Source of the DNA: MFD00082-c5 sp963697995
GTDB lineage: Bacteria > Chlamydiota > Chlamydiia > Chlamydiales > JAJFMB01
Length of the DNA stretch: 64,000 nucleotides
Direction: 5' to 3'
Assembly: GCA_963697995.1 (NCBI GenBank)
Contig: OY969110.1
Span: 1,612,001 to 1,676,000, forward strand
The notes under the pieces are model-generated. The model ran no database searches. It saw nothing but the letters and a program-made list of their open reading frames with translations, and was not told the origin of the DNA. Positions 51,012-59,837 of this stretch are shown piece after piece. Positions within the stretch are counted from its first letter, which is position 1; every line of letters starts with the position of its first letter. The translations under genes and the position numbers were made by a program.

Positions 51012-53238
51012 ATTGACTGCTAATGCCATGCAACTTATGGAAGATCTCGATAAAGATACCGTCGATATGGTACCAAACTACGATGAGACAAAAAAAGAGC
51101 CGACTGTTTTTCCAGCTAAGTTTCCAAACCTTTTATCGAATGGATCCTCCGGTATTGCCGTCGGAATGGCAACAAACATTCCTCCTCACAACATTCAGGA
51201 GTTCACAAAAGCGACAATTCTTGTTTTGGACAATCCGAGAACGACCATTGAGGAGATTATGGAAGTGATGCCGGCTCCCGACTTTCCGACAGGAGGGGTG
51301 ATTTGTGGTTATAGAGGGGTTAAAGAGGCGTACCATACAGGGCGCGGAAAGATTTTACTTCGAGGTGTCTTAAGAACAGAGGAGAATCCGAACTCACAGG
51401 GAAGGGAGCGGATTGTGGTCGATGAGCTTCCCTACAACGTCAATAAGTCTCGCTTAATTGAACACATCGCCGATCTTGTGAATAACAAAGAGATCACCGG
51501 AATTTCCGATCTTCGCGATGAATCTGATAAGGATGGGATGAGGATTGTCTTTGAACTGAAGAAGGGGGAAGTGCCAGAGGTGATGATCAACCAACTCTTT
51601 AAGTTTACCGATCTGCAAGTCACTTTTGGTTGCAACATGCTAGCTCTCGATAGAGGGTTGCCACGCACTTTAAGTATTAAGCACATGATCGCTTGCTGGA
51701 TTGAGCACAGGATCGATGTTGTCCGAAGAAGAACTCGGTTTGAGCTTAATAAAGCAGAAGCGAGAGCCCACCTTTTAGAGGGGTATCTCAAAGCGATTAA
51801 TCATTTGGATGATGTCGTCAAAATTATTAGGGGAAGCGACAATAAGGAAGAGGCTAAAATTAAATTAATTGAGCTTTTTCATTTTACCGAAAGACAGGCC
51901 AATGCCGTTCTAGAACTTCGCCTCTACCAATTGACAGGTCTTGAGCATGAGAAGATTAATGCTGAATATCAAGACTTGCTTCAAAAAATTGATTACTATA
52001 GAGCAGTTCTTGCGAATGAATCGATGGTGAGAGATATCATTAGGGAAGAGCTTTTGTATATCGCAGGTCTTAATAAAACGCCGAGAAGAACCGAGATCAT
52101 CAAGCATGAAAGCGAAGTTGATATGGAAGATCTGATCGCCAATGAGTCTGTTATCATCACTATTTCTGAGGATGATTACATTAAGAGGATGCCGGTTGAT
52201 ACGTTTAAAGAGCAGCGTCGCGGTGGTATGGGAGTTAAAGGGCTTCAGTTTAAGAAAGAAGAGGATGCGATTAAGGGACTTTATGTGGCAGATACTCACG
52301 ATACCCTTTTAATTTTCACTTCGTTTGGCCGCTGCTACTGGTTAAAAGTTTGGCAGATTCCAGAAATTGGCCGCTCAGGAAAGGGAAAACCGTTAATTAA
52401 CTTGCTTGAAGATATTCAACCTCAAGAGAAAATTGCGACAGTCTTAAGGGTTTCAGAGTATTTCCCTGAGATGTTTGTCTTAATGGCTACAAGGAAGGGG
52501 GTTGTTAAGAAAACGGATCTTACCAACTTTAGTAATCCAAGAAGAAAAGGAATTATAGCCCTCGATATCGATGAAGGGGATGAGCTTGTGAATGCCTCTC
52601 TTGTCACAGAAGGGCAACAAGTGATGCTCTTTACTCATATGGGAATGGCTGTTAGGTTTGATCAAGACAATGTTCGACCTATGGGGCGCTCAGCAAGGGG
52701 TGTTAGGGGTGTTCGTCTTAAAAGCGAGAGCGACTATGTGGTCAGCTGTGAGGTTGTGAAGGGGACAGAGTCGATCTTAGTTGTTTGTGAAAACGGATTT
52801 GGAAAACGCTCCTTGGTCGATGAGTTCAGGCAAACTAACAGAGGAAGCTCAGGGGTCCGCTCGATTATTACAAGTGAGAGAAATGGCCTTGTCATTGGTG
52901 CGATCTCAGTAACGGACGAAGATGGATTATTGATGATCTCATCTCTTGGGCAAACGATCCGAATCAATATGCGCGATCTTCGAGTGATGGGGCGAGCCAC
53001 GCAAGGTGTGAAACTTGCTAACTTAAAAGAGGGGGATCAGCTGGTTGCTATGCAAAAAGTGGTGGCCTCTGTAGATGCACTAGAAGTTTCTGAGGCGAAA
53101 GTCCCCGAAGGGGAAGAAGCAAAAGCTACTGATGCTCATGAAGTGAAAGCGCTTGAAGCAGACGAAGTAACAGATCTTGAAGATGATGTAACAGATCTTG
53201 AAGAAGACGAAGTGACAGATTCTGAAGGAGACGCTTAA
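50980..53238 (+). CDS. gyrA: DNA gyrase subunit A, main part after the frameshift
   Basis: The frame carries PPAAMRYTEAKL with the catalytic Tyr codon at 50998-51000, the breakage-reunion core, and the GyrA box QRRGGMG near 52216 that wraps DNA, as expected for gyrase rather than topoisomerase IV. The beta-pinwheel repeats follow. The last 45 residues are strongly acidic and repetitive (EVTDLEDDV, EVTDSEGDA), an unusual tail. The open frame extends upstream to 50944 but only the part after about 50980 is GyrA. The end lies 5 bp before tmk. Confidence 0.92.
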   Translation, partial: PPAAMRYTEAKLTANAMQLMEDLDKDTVDMVPNYDETKKEPTVFPAKFPNLLSNGSSGIAVGMATNIPPHNIQEFTKATILVLDNPRTTIEEIMEVMPAPDFPTGGVICGYRGVKEAYHTGRGKILLRGVLRTEENPNSQGRERIVVDELPYNVNKSRLIEHIADLVNNKEITGISDLRDESDKDGMRIVFELKKGEVPEVMINQLFKFTDLQVTFGCNMLALDRGLPRTLSIKHMIACWIEHRIDVVRRRTRFELNKAEARAHLLEGYLKAINHLDDVVKIIRGSDNKEEAKIKLIELFHFTERQANAVLELRLYQLTGLEHEKINAEYQDLLQKIDYYRAVLANESMVRDIIREELLYIAGLNKTPRRTEIIKHESEVDMEDLIANESVIITISEDDYIKRMPVDTFKEQRRGGMGVKGLQFKKEEDAIKGLYVADTHDTLLIFTSFGRCYWLKVWQIPEIGRSGKGKPLINLLEDIQPQEKIATVLRVSEYFPEMFVLMATRKGVVKKTDLTNFSNPRRKGIIALDIDEGDELVNASLVTEGQQVMLFTHMGMAVRFDQDNVRPMGRSARGVRGVRLKSESDYVVSCEVVKGTESILVVCENGFGKRSLVDEFRQTNRGSSGVRSIITSERNGLVIGAISVTDEDGLLMISSLGQTIRINMRDLRVMGRATQGVKLANLKEGDQLVAMQKVVASVDALEVSEAKVPEGEEAKATDAHEVKALEADEVTDLEDDVTDLEEDEVTDSEGDA

Positions 53239-53243
53239 AGCTC

Positions 53244-53891
53244 ATGTTTATCACTCTGGAAGGGGGAGAGGGAGCGGGTAAAACGAGTGTTGCTAAGATG
53301 CTTGCCGCTTACTTTGAGAATAAAGGGATTGAGGTTCTTTTAACTCGAGAACCTGGAGGGTGTCTTTTAAGTGAAGAGATACGTACCCTTGTCTTAGAAA
53401 AAAAGACAACAATTTATCCAAGAGCTGAGTTACTTCTTTTTTTGGCTGCGAGAGTTCAACACCTGGAAGAGGAGATTTTGCCTGCTTTAAAAAGGGGAGT
53501 TGTCGTGATTTGCGATCGGTTCCACGATTCGACAATTGCCTACCAGGGGTATGGACGCGATTTAGGAGCCTCTTTTGTCGAAGATCTCTGTTATAAAGCG
53601 TGCACATCTTTTGACGGAAACTCTCATTTTAAACCAGATCTTACTTTTTTCTTAGATGTTCCTGTGGAGGTGGGCTTAAAAAGAGCTTTTGAAAGACGGG
53701 GTGGAGATGACAGGATAGGGCAAGAGAAAAAAGTGTTTCACGAAAAAGTAAGGGAGGGATTTTTGGCTTTGGCTAAAAATGAGCCCGATCGGATTGTCAC
53801 AATCGACGCCACATATCCCTTAGAGATTGTCCTCAAAAATGTTGAACAAGAATTGATTCGGAAGGGTATCGATGAAACTTATAGGAAATGA
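53244..53891 (+). CDS. tmk: Thymidylate kinase
   Basis: The 215-residue enzyme phosphorylates dTMP to dTDP. The P-loop GGEGAGKTSV is at residues 7-16, the DR(F/Y/H) motif is in CDRFHDSTIAYQGYGR, and the LID region has RGGDDRIGQE. It overlaps the 5' end of holB by 20 bp, so the two are translated from one message. The same neighbours occur in Chlamydia. Confidence 0.94.
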   Translation: MFITLEGGEGAGKTSVAKMLAAYFENKGIEVLLTREPGGCLLSEEIRTLVLEKKTTIYPRAELLLFLAARVQHLEEEILPALKRGVVVICDRFHDSTIAYQGYGRDLGASFVEDLCYKACTSFDGNSHFKPDLTFFLDVPVEVGLKRAFERRGGDDRIGQEKKVFHEKVREGFLALAKNEPDRIVTIDATYPLEIVLKNVEQELIRKGIDETYRK

Positions 53892-54870
53892 GGCCAATTG
53901 GAAAGTCCTTTTGCGGATAGCCAATCAATTCCCCTCATCTCTTCTTTTTGCAGGTCCTGAAGGGGTTGGAAAAAGCCTTTTTGCCGAGGCTTTTGCAAAG
54001 CTCATCTTAGGCGAAGTGCCCCATCCAGACCTTTATATCTTTAGACCTGAAGGGAAAACTGCACAACACTCGATTGAATCAGTCAGGCGTCTTACAGAAG
54101 AGGTGTACCGAACTCCTTATGTTGCCACCCATAAAGTGTTTATTATTCACGAGGCAGATCGGATGATGGTAACAAGTAGTAATGCGCTTTTGAAAACTTT
54201 TGAAGAGCCTCTTCCCACAAGCCTAATTATCCTTTTAACCTCTAAAAAAGAGCGTATTTTGCCAACGATTTTATCTCGTTGTCAGACACTCTATTTTCAT
54301 GCAATTGAGGAGCAAAAAATAGAGGCTTTTTTGAAAGAACAGGGTGTCTCAGAAGAAGAAGCTGCAAGGTGCGCTCATGGCTCGAGAGGATCGATGGCAG
54401 AGGCATTAAAACTGTTGAAAAAAGATCCCGTGCGAGACTACTTAGTTCAAGTTTTAGCAACTGAAAGTTTTTCCCATTACCCGACCTTGATTGAGGTTTC
54501 CAAAGAGTTAGCAGCTCTTATTGAGGCTAAAGCTCCTGAAGAGAGTCCCATCGAAGGGGTTTTGACAGCAGCTCAAAGGGAAGCGCATCAAAAAGAGTTT
54601 GAAGGTTTTTCTCGCCTCTCTTTAGCAGAAGAGTTTTACGCTCTATTAGATGAGATCTATTACTGGTACCGAGATAAACTGCTTTTGTCTTCAGGAGGGG
54701 ATCCTAAATTTCTTTTCCACAAAGAAAGCACCTCTTTTGATTCTCCTCAAACTTGCGATACGCGCTTTTTAAAAAAACTGGAAAAAGAAATTGTGGCTGC
54801 AAAGCTTGCCTTTGATCGGTCAACGTCACTGCAAATCTGCTTCGAGAAACTTTTTTTAAGCCTTTGTTAA
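53872..54870 (+). CDS. holB: DNA polymerase III delta-prime subunit (clamp loader)
   Basis: The 332-residue AAA+ protein has a Walker A-like loop GPEGVGKSLF, the HEADRMMVTSSNALLKTFEE region corresponding to Walker B/SRC, and SRCQTLYF, the arginine-finger SRC motif. It loads the sliding clamp with tau/gamma and delta. The zinc-finger cysteines of some DnaX relatives are not seen. Its TAA (54868-54870) lies within the TTAA shared with the first unit of the adjacent repeat array, so the array grew directly from the junction of this gene and the convergent kinase gene. Confidence 0.85.
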   Translation: MKLIGNEANWKVLLRIANQFPSSLLFAGPEGVGKSLFAEAFAKLILGEVPHPDLYIFRPEGKTAQHSIESVRRLTEEVYRTPYVATHKVFIIHEADRMMVTSSNALLKTFEEPLPTSLIILLTSKKERILPTILSRCQTLYFHAIEEQKIEAFLKEQGVSEEEAARCAHGSRGSMAEALKLLKKDPVRDYLVQVLATESFSHYPTLIEVSKELAALIEAKAPEESPIEGVLTAAQREAHQKEFEGFSRLSLAEEFYALLDEIYYWYRDKLLLSSGGDPKFLFHKESTSFDSPQTCDTRFLKKLEKEIVAAKLAFDRSTSLQICFEKLFLSLC

Positions 54871-55655
54871 AAGATAAGGACGACTCTGCAACACTCTCCG
54901 TAAGAGCACCCACACCGATAATTTTAGCGGTACCATTTCGGCTTTTTCGAATATAAGGACGAATCCGTAACACTTTCCTGTGAGGGCACCCGCACCGGTA
55001 ATTTTAGCGGTACCATTTCGGCTTTTTCGACTGGTTGTTAAAAGATAAGGACGACTCTGCGACACTCTCCGTAAGAGCACCCACACCGATAATTTTAGCG
55101 GTACCATTTCGGCTTTTTCGAATATAAGGACGACTCCGTAACACTTTCCTGTGAGGGCACCCGCACCGGTAATTTTATCGGCATCATTTCGGTTTTTTCG
55201 ACTGGTTGTTAAAAGATAAGGACGACTCTGCGACACTCTCCGTAAGAGCACCCATACCGATAATTTTAGCGGTACCATTTCGGCTTTTTCGAATATAAGG
55301 ACAACTCCGTAACACTTTCCTGTGAGGGCACCCGCACCGGTAATTTTATCGGCATCATTTCGGTTTTTTTGAATCGTTGTTAAAAGATAAGGACGACTCT
55401 GCGATACTTTCCTGTGAGGGCACCCGCACTAGTAATTTTAGCGGCATCATTTCGGTTTTTTTGAATCGTTGTTAAAAGATAAGGACGATTCTGCGATACT
55501 TTCCTGTGAGGGCACCCGCACTAGTAATTTTAGCGGCACCATTTCGGTTTTTTTGAATCGTTGTTAAAAGATAAGGACGATTCTGCGACACTCTCCAGTA
55601 AGAGCACCCGCACCGGAAATTTTAGCGGCACCATTTCGCCTTTTTCGACTGGTTG
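54866..55655. repeat. Tandem array of degenerate copies of the 3' end of the mevalonate-kinase gene
   Basis: About nine units of roughly 92 bp or 80 bp fill the whole gap between holB and the kinase gene. On the minus strand each copies the end of the kinase: codons for AKITGAGALTGE...VVLIF, then TAA, CAACCAGTCG and AAAAAGG. The short units lack the stop-containing segment. Units near holB alternate short and long with a 171-bp higher-order period (54922, 55091, 55262). Units nearer the gene are all long. A 140-residue minus-strand frame (54856-55278) reads through several units but is an artefact of repetition. No other gene is visible. Confidence 0.85.
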
Positions 55656-56573
55656 TTAAAAGATAAGGACGACTCCGCCACACTCACCTGTGAGGGCACC
55701 AGCACCAGTAATTTTTGCAGCCCCACCAGAAATCTCAATTTCTGAAACCATTTCAGCAACTTTTTGGGGAACTACGCCAATCTCTTTCATCAAGGCGTGG
55801 TTTTTTCGAATGAGTTTCAAAAAAGCTTCTTTTGTTTGAGGTTTTCCGATGTCTCTTGTCACCGACGCAAACTCGTTTAAAAGAATGGGGTCTTTTTTAA
55901 AAATCGCCGAAGTGTGAGAGACGACAGACCCCGTTGTTTCATTTGGCCTTCCAGTGAATAAAAGCTTGAAAGAGGGGTAAGTCAGGATAGGCTCTGTGAT
56001 GCTCCCTTTTTCAAAAAAAATAGGGCGCTCTCTCATGCAAATCGCTAGGTCTAACCCCGATGAGCGGCCGTGTTGCCGGTTTTCTGCCTTTAAACCTAGT
56101 TGAAACATCTCCTCTTGGCTTAAATCCCTCTTGAAATGGGTATTTAATGCTTTTATCAGACTTGAAATGGAAGCTGCTGAAGAACCCAACCCTGAACCCA
56201 AAGGGATCGTACTCTCTATAGTGATCTGAAGAGGTATAGGCGTCACTTTTTCAAAAAAAAGCGCTAGAGTGTAGAGAAGAAGTTCCTCCTCTTTTTGCAA
56301 AACAGAGGTGATCTCTATTTTTTTTTCTAAGAAATGCTCATATCTGTTTTCTATGGCTTCTTTTAAATGGGCGAGTTCTTGTAAAGAAATCGTGATCTGT
56401 TTTTTTAAATTTTTTAAATTAAAAGTTAGGGTGGGACTCTCTTCGATAGAGCAAGTTGTAAAGAGGGGAATTTGGCACCCAATCGCCGGCGCTCCATGAA
56501 CGACCGCGTGTTCGCCGCTCAAAATCACTTTGCCAGCACTTTTTGCCCAAGTTTTTTGGCAAACGAGATCCAA
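55656..56573 (-). CDS. Mevalonate-kinase-like GHMP kinase
   Basis: The 305-residue protein shows all three GHMP motifs: GKVILSGEHAVVHG (substrate/N-terminal), IPLGSGLGSSAASI (ATP loop) and AKITGAGALTGECGG (motif 3, near the C terminus). The GRSSGLD region holds the catalytic Asp. It best resembles mevalonate kinase of isoprenoid synthesis, but homoserine-type or phosphomevalonate kinases are possible. The start is TTG 56573 with AAAGGAC 9 bp upstream, just after the stop of the preceding minus-strand gene, so it may belong to that operon. Its 3' end has been amplified into a tandem array. Confidence 0.85.
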   Translation of the reverse strand: MDLVCQKTWAKSAGKVILSGEHAVVHGAPAIGCQIPLFTTCSIEESPTLTFNLKNLKKQITISLQELAHLKEAIENRYEHFLEKKIEITSVLQKEEELLLYTLALFFEKVTPIPLQITIESTIPLGSGLGSSAASISSLIKALNTHFKRDLSQEEMFQLGLKAENRQHGRSSGLDLAICMRERPIFFEKGSITEPILTYPSFKLLFTGRPNETTGSVVSHTSAIFKKDPILLNEFASVTRDIGKPQTKEAFLKLIRKNHALMKEIGVVPQKVAEMVSEIEISGGAAKITGAGALTGECGGVVLIF

Positions 56574-56577
56574 AAGA

Positions 56578-57132
56578 CTACTGTCCTTTAACGATAGAGG
56601 TCATTTCGCTGTGATGGAGCTCTTCTGTTCGTTTAAGTTCTTCCATCATTCGCTCTTCTTTGTTTTTATCGTCCTGCGCATTTTGTTTGGCTTCTTCAAG
56701 GCGTCTTTTTTGTAATTCAAGCACTGTTTGCTCATACATTTTTTCCCCTTCTTTTGGGGTGTGAACAGCCGTATTAATGCTTTGGAGACCTTGGGAAGAT
56801 GCTGAAAGCCCTTGAGAGAGAGCGCTTAAAGGAGCATATGTTATGCTACCACACCCAAGAGCTCCTCCAACTATCCCCATCATTCCAGAAATGACTCCGA
56901 GGGAGAGTTGAACTTTGTCGCCGTAAAGAGCTTTGACTTCTCTGTTCAGTTTGCGCACTTGTTCTTTTTCCCAGTAAGCGTAGGAGCGCTGATTTTTTTG
57001 ACTGTCGTGCATGATGAGAATAAAAAGAGTCGTGACAAGTTTTAGCCTCTCGATGTCGAATGAGTGACTATTCTCTGCTAACTCGCCATGGATTTTGCTT
57101 TGAAGTTGCTCTAGTTCTAATCTGACACACAT
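56578..57132 (-). CDS. Putative type III secretion translocator-like protein, short
   Basis: The 184-residue protein has charged coiled-coil ends and a central hydrophobic segment (LSLGVISGMMGIVGGALGCG, near residues 76-95). The C-terminal half is a Lys/Glu-rich coiled coil (YEQTVLELQKRRLEEA). The layout recalls minor translocators (YopD/CopD-like). AAAGGA lies 8 bp before the ATG. It follows the 257-residue gene by 17 bp and precedes the kinase gene by 4 bp. No enzymatic motif. The assignment rests on layout and context only. Confidence 0.45.
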   Translation of the reverse strand: MCVRLELEQLQSKIHGELAENSHSFDIERLKLVTTLFILIMHDSQKNQRSYAYWEKEQVRKLNREVKALYGDKVQLSLGVISGMMGIVGGALGCGSITYAPLSALSQGLSASSQGLQSINTAVHTPKEGEKMYEQTVLELQKRRLEEAKQNAQDDKNKEERMMEELKRTEELHHSEMTSIVKGQ

Positions 57133-57149
57133 AAGGCATTCCTTTTAAT

Positions 57150-57923
57150 CTAAAAGTTTTTACTGGCTTCAAGGCGAGAAGCGATGAGTTCTCTTAAGTC
57201 GCTCCAGGTCTGCATCACGCCTTTGACTGCATCGGATACACTTTCCATATTGTCGGAAATATCGGTGGTAATCTCTTCCCTTTCTGCTGCTAGGCTGAAG
57301 AGTTCCCCCGATTTTTTATCTTTTTGGAAGTCGAAAATCGATTTTCCAACAGTTGAGATCCCATTTCCTAAAGCCGCTCCTCCTGCTACTACCGAGAGAG
57401 CCGCTCCAGCTCCTCCTGTCGCTAAAGTAAAAAGAGTGCACCCCACCACAACTAATCCTGTCACAACTGATGCGACTTCAAACCCTTTAGCCACTTTCGT
57501 TAATTCAGAGAGTTCCTTTTTTCGATTGAAATACTCATTATTAAGCTGAGTTTGCCTCTTTTGTTGGAATAAGATTTCTGATAAATGGATTTGCTCAGTT
57601 GTCTCATTTAAAGCTCTTTGCTCTGAAAGAAACAAAACCATTTTTCTCATGATTTCAACTTCTTGGTCTTTGTAAGGAGAGGGGTCTTTCAGAAGAGAAT
57701 TGAGTGTTTCCTCAATCCCATCAGTTGTTTTAATCAAAAGAGTTTTTTGTGGCTCTGAAAGCGCTCCGATAGCTGTTTTCTGCTCAAGTTCTTGGACGCT
57801 CATTTGAAATTTCGTAAAAGCCGCTACGACTTCCTCTGCGACAAGGGGGGACACTTTTTTTCCATCTTCGATCACTTTAATGCCACTTGGTTGAAGTGGA
57901 GAAACAGACTCGATGCGGCTCAT
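57150..57923 (-). CDS. Putative type III secretion translocator-like protein (YopB/CopB-type layout)
   Basis: I chose ATG 57923, which overlaps the chaperone stop (ATGA) and has AGAAGGGG upstream, giving 257 residues. Helical N- and C-terminal regions flank a hydrophobic stretch of about 45 residues (ASVVTGLVVVGCTLFTLATG and AALSVVAGGAALGNGI) that could form two membrane spans. Translocators of the YopB/CopB type have this arrangement and are encoded next to a SycD/LcrH-type chaperone, as here. No sequence motif proves the function. Confidence 0.5.
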   Translation of the reverse strand: MSRIESVSPLQPSGIKVIEDGKKVSPLVAEEVVAAFTKFQMSVQELEQKTAIGALSEPQKTLLIKTTDGIEETLNSLLKDPSPYKDQEVEIMRKMVLFLSEQRALNETTEQIHLSEILFQQKRQTQLNNEYFNRKKELSELTKVAKGFEVASVVTGLVVVGCTLFTLATGGAGAALSVVAGGAALGNGISTVGKSIFDFQKDKKSGELFSLAAEREEITTDISDNMESVSDAVKGVMQTWSDLRELIASRLEASKNF

Positions 57924-58195
57924 AAGCAAGCCCCTTCTTCTTCTCCTACCAATAACTGACATTCCTCAAGAGAAGACCAATAATGAGTATTTTGAGGGTC
58001 TATCAAAACTAAAAAACGGAAAAAACCGGCTGCTAAATCGTACTCTCCCTTCGAAAAATGGGAGGAGGCCATTGAAAAAAGTCTTTCTCTTTGCTCTTTT
58101 GAGAACCTTTTAGATCCATCACCCGTTCTCTTAGCTGTGGCATATGCAACAACGGTACTGTCTAAATTTTTTTTCAACTCTTCTTTTGTTCTCAT
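57920..58195 (-). CDS. Small SycD/LcrH-like type III secretion chaperone
   Basis: ATG 58195 overlaps the upstream stop (ATGA), with AAAGGA before it; the product is 91 residues. The segment LFSMASSHFSKGEYDLAAGF then FRFLVLIDPQNTHYW matches the first TPR of SycD/LcrH chaperones (YxxAxxxYxxGxYxxAxxxF...LDPxxxxYW). Normal members have three TPRs and about 160-200 residues, so this is a shortened form. It would keep the hydrophobic translocators soluble before secretion. Confidence 0.6.
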   Translation of the reverse strand: MRTKEELKKNLDSTVVAYATAKRTGDGSKRFSKEQRERLFSMASSHFSKGEYDLAAGFFRFLVLIDPQNTHYWSSLEECQLLVGEEEGACL

Positions 58196-58893
58196 AAAGC
58201 GATTCCTTTTATGACTTGCTTTAAACACTCATCAATTCTTTTTTCAATCAATCGTGCCAGTTGATGAAATTCGTAGCGCAAATTAGTTAATCGGCTAAGG
58301 GTTTGCATTTGTAATTGACTTTGAATGTTTAAGTCTTTGATAGTCATTTCGATAGCTTCGATTAAGTACTCTCTTTCCTCTTTTGTAAAGCTCAGTTTCC
58401 CATTTTTGTCCTTGAAAACGATTCCAAGCTCTTTAGCTTTTTTGATAAGCTCGATCCCTCGTGGGTTATTTAAATCAAGCTCCCCTTTAGAGTTGGTGTT
58501 TTTGTTGATCTCTTGGCGCAATTCATGAAGTGCTTTGACGTCGTTTTTATTTTTTTCGACTTTTTCAAACTCTTCTATACACTTCTTATCGATGTAGCGA
58601 TCAGTTTTTGTGATAAGAAGTCCTATCCCTTTAAGGAGATCTACAGGAGGAGAGGGGTTTTCAGCAGTATCTTCAACTATTTTTTTTAAATCTTCAACGT
58701 TTTGTTGTAACTTTTCTTGAGCTTCTTCATCCGTGATGTGGTCAACCTCTTCAATGATTTTAACGCAGAGATCTTTAAATGTTTGTTGAACTTGTTGAGA
58801 GGTTTCAACTGAGATATTTTCTTTCCCCTCATTGACAGAATAACCCCCTTGAGGCTTATTTGCCAAACGGAACAGACCTAAAGTTTCGGTCAT
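58192..58893 (-). CDS. Hypothetical protein, first gene of the translocator-like operon
   Basis: ATG 58893 has GGGAG 7 bp upstream; the in-frame codon at 58935 lacks a site. The 233-residue protein is highly charged, helical and soluble, with heptad-like regions (EEVDHITDEEAQEKLQQN; LRYEFHQLARLIEKRI). It holds no transmembrane segment or recognised domain. By position it resembles the gene between chaperone and translocators in chlamydial CopBD operons, but similarity is not established. It starts a four-gene minus-strand operon with ATGA overlaps at the next two junctions. Confidence 0.5.
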   Translation of the reverse strand: MTETLGLFRLANKPQGGYSVNEGKENISVETSQQVQQTFKDLCVKIIEEVDHITDEEAQEKLQQNVEDLKKIVEDTAENPSPPVDLLKGIGLLITKTDRYIDKKCIEEFEKVEKNKNDVKALHELRQEINKNTNSKGELDLNNPRGIELIKKAKELGIVFKDKNGKLSFTKEEREYLIEAIEMTIKDLNIQSQLQMQTLSRLTNLRYEFHQLARLIEKRIDECLKQVIKGIAL

Positions 58894-59064
58894 TTTTAGC
58901 TCCCTTCGAAAAGTTAAGAATTTCCATTCTATCAAGTGGTATGATTTAATGTCAAAACTTAAAGGTAATTCTTAAATCACTGAAAGTTAGCGATTAAAAC
59001 AAATATTTGAATTTAAAATAAAAAGAGTATCTAATAGTATTATACAGTTTTAAAAGGTGTAACT

Positions 59065-59445
59065 ATGAGTATTATTCTAGCTAAAATTCTATCTATTTAT
59101 TTTCTGGGTGTTGGTATTTCTTTTTTGTGGAATCCTAGGCACTTAAGAGGGGTCTACGAGTTGATGATGAGAAGCGATCTGGCTCTTTTTTTAGGGAGTT
59201 TGATGGCTCTATTGTTCGGTGCTGTGATTGTGAGTCTTCATAATGTTTGGATTTTTGGCTGGCCTGTTGCGATTACCCTTATCGGGTGGTGGAGCATTAT
59301 CAAAGGGCTGTCGATAATGATCTGTCCTAAAAGTATTAAAATCTTTTCTTTTATGTTAGATAAAGGGGAGTGTTTTTATCGATCGATTGGGCTCTTGTTA
59401 ACACTTTTAGGTTCCTTCTTTTTCTATTGGGGCTGGATGTTTTAA
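59065..59445 (+). CDS. Hypothetical four-helix integral membrane protein
   Basis: The 126-residue protein is almost all hydrophobic with four predicted membrane helices (ILAKILSIYFLGVGISFLW; LALFLGSLMALLFGAVIVSL; ITLIGWWSIIKGL; IGLLLTLLGSFFFYWGWMF). I do not recognise a family. Its TAA overlaps that of the convergent holC gene by two bases (TTAA). Confidence 0.55.
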   Translation: MSIILAKILSIYFLGVGISFLWNPRHLRGVYELMMRSDLALFLGSLMALLFGAVIVSLHNVWIFGWPVAITLIGWWSIIKGLSIMICPKSIKIFSFMLDKGECFYRSIGLLLTLLGSFFFYWGWMF

Positions 59446-59837
59446 GAGATTTGAAATCCGAGCTCTTTGTAAGTCATTAACCTTGAGAGGCTATTACTCT
59501 TTTTTTCCTCACTTGTTTCATCTAGGAGTTCGAAAACTTGGGTGTACTCCTCTTTTTTTGGAAAAGAGGGGCTTAGGTTAACAAGAACCGTTGCTTGGTT
59601 GAGGTTAGTTTCTTTTGTTGTAATGATTAAGGCCTCATCAATAGCTGAATCCGCAAGCTCATGGGGCAAAAAACCCTCCTTGGGTATTTTCCAAAGCAGA
59701 TCGTCGATATATTTTGCAGCCTCTTGAGTGGCAGCTCTTATTAGGGTGCGCTTTTTTTCAAAAAAAAGAGAGCGACTCAAATCTGAAATCGTTTGCACTT
59801 TTTCAAGATTATTCGTGACCTTTAAGAAGGTAATCAT
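59442..59837 (-). CDS. holC: DNA polymerase III chi subunit
   Basis: ATG 59837 overlaps the stop of the upstream DUF502 gene (ATGA), giving 131 residues. Chi signatures are present: KKRTLIRAATQEAAKYIDD then LLWKIPKEGFLPHELAD, with ATVLVNLSP in the core and TYKELGFQIS at the end. Chi binds psi and SSB in the clamp-loader complex. The ORF can be read further upstream (MYRLL...) but that is inside the DUF502 gene. Confidence 0.75.
   Translation of the reverse strand: MITFLKVTNNLEKVQTISDLSRSLFFEKKRTLIRAATQEAAKYIDDLLWKIPKEGFLPHELADSAIDEALIITTKETNLNQATVLVNLSPSFPKKEEYTQVFELLDETSEEKKSNSLSRLMTYKELGFQIS

Noticed and set aside
54856..55278. 140-codon minus-strand frame with repeated VPLKLSVWVLLRRV units
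   Set aside because: It is a read-through of the tandem repeat derived from the kinase 3' end, in a frame different from the kinase for most of its length, with no ribosome site.
54866..55655. CRISPR array
   Set aside because: Units are 80-92 bp of gene-derived sequence with no unique spacers and no cas genes nearby.
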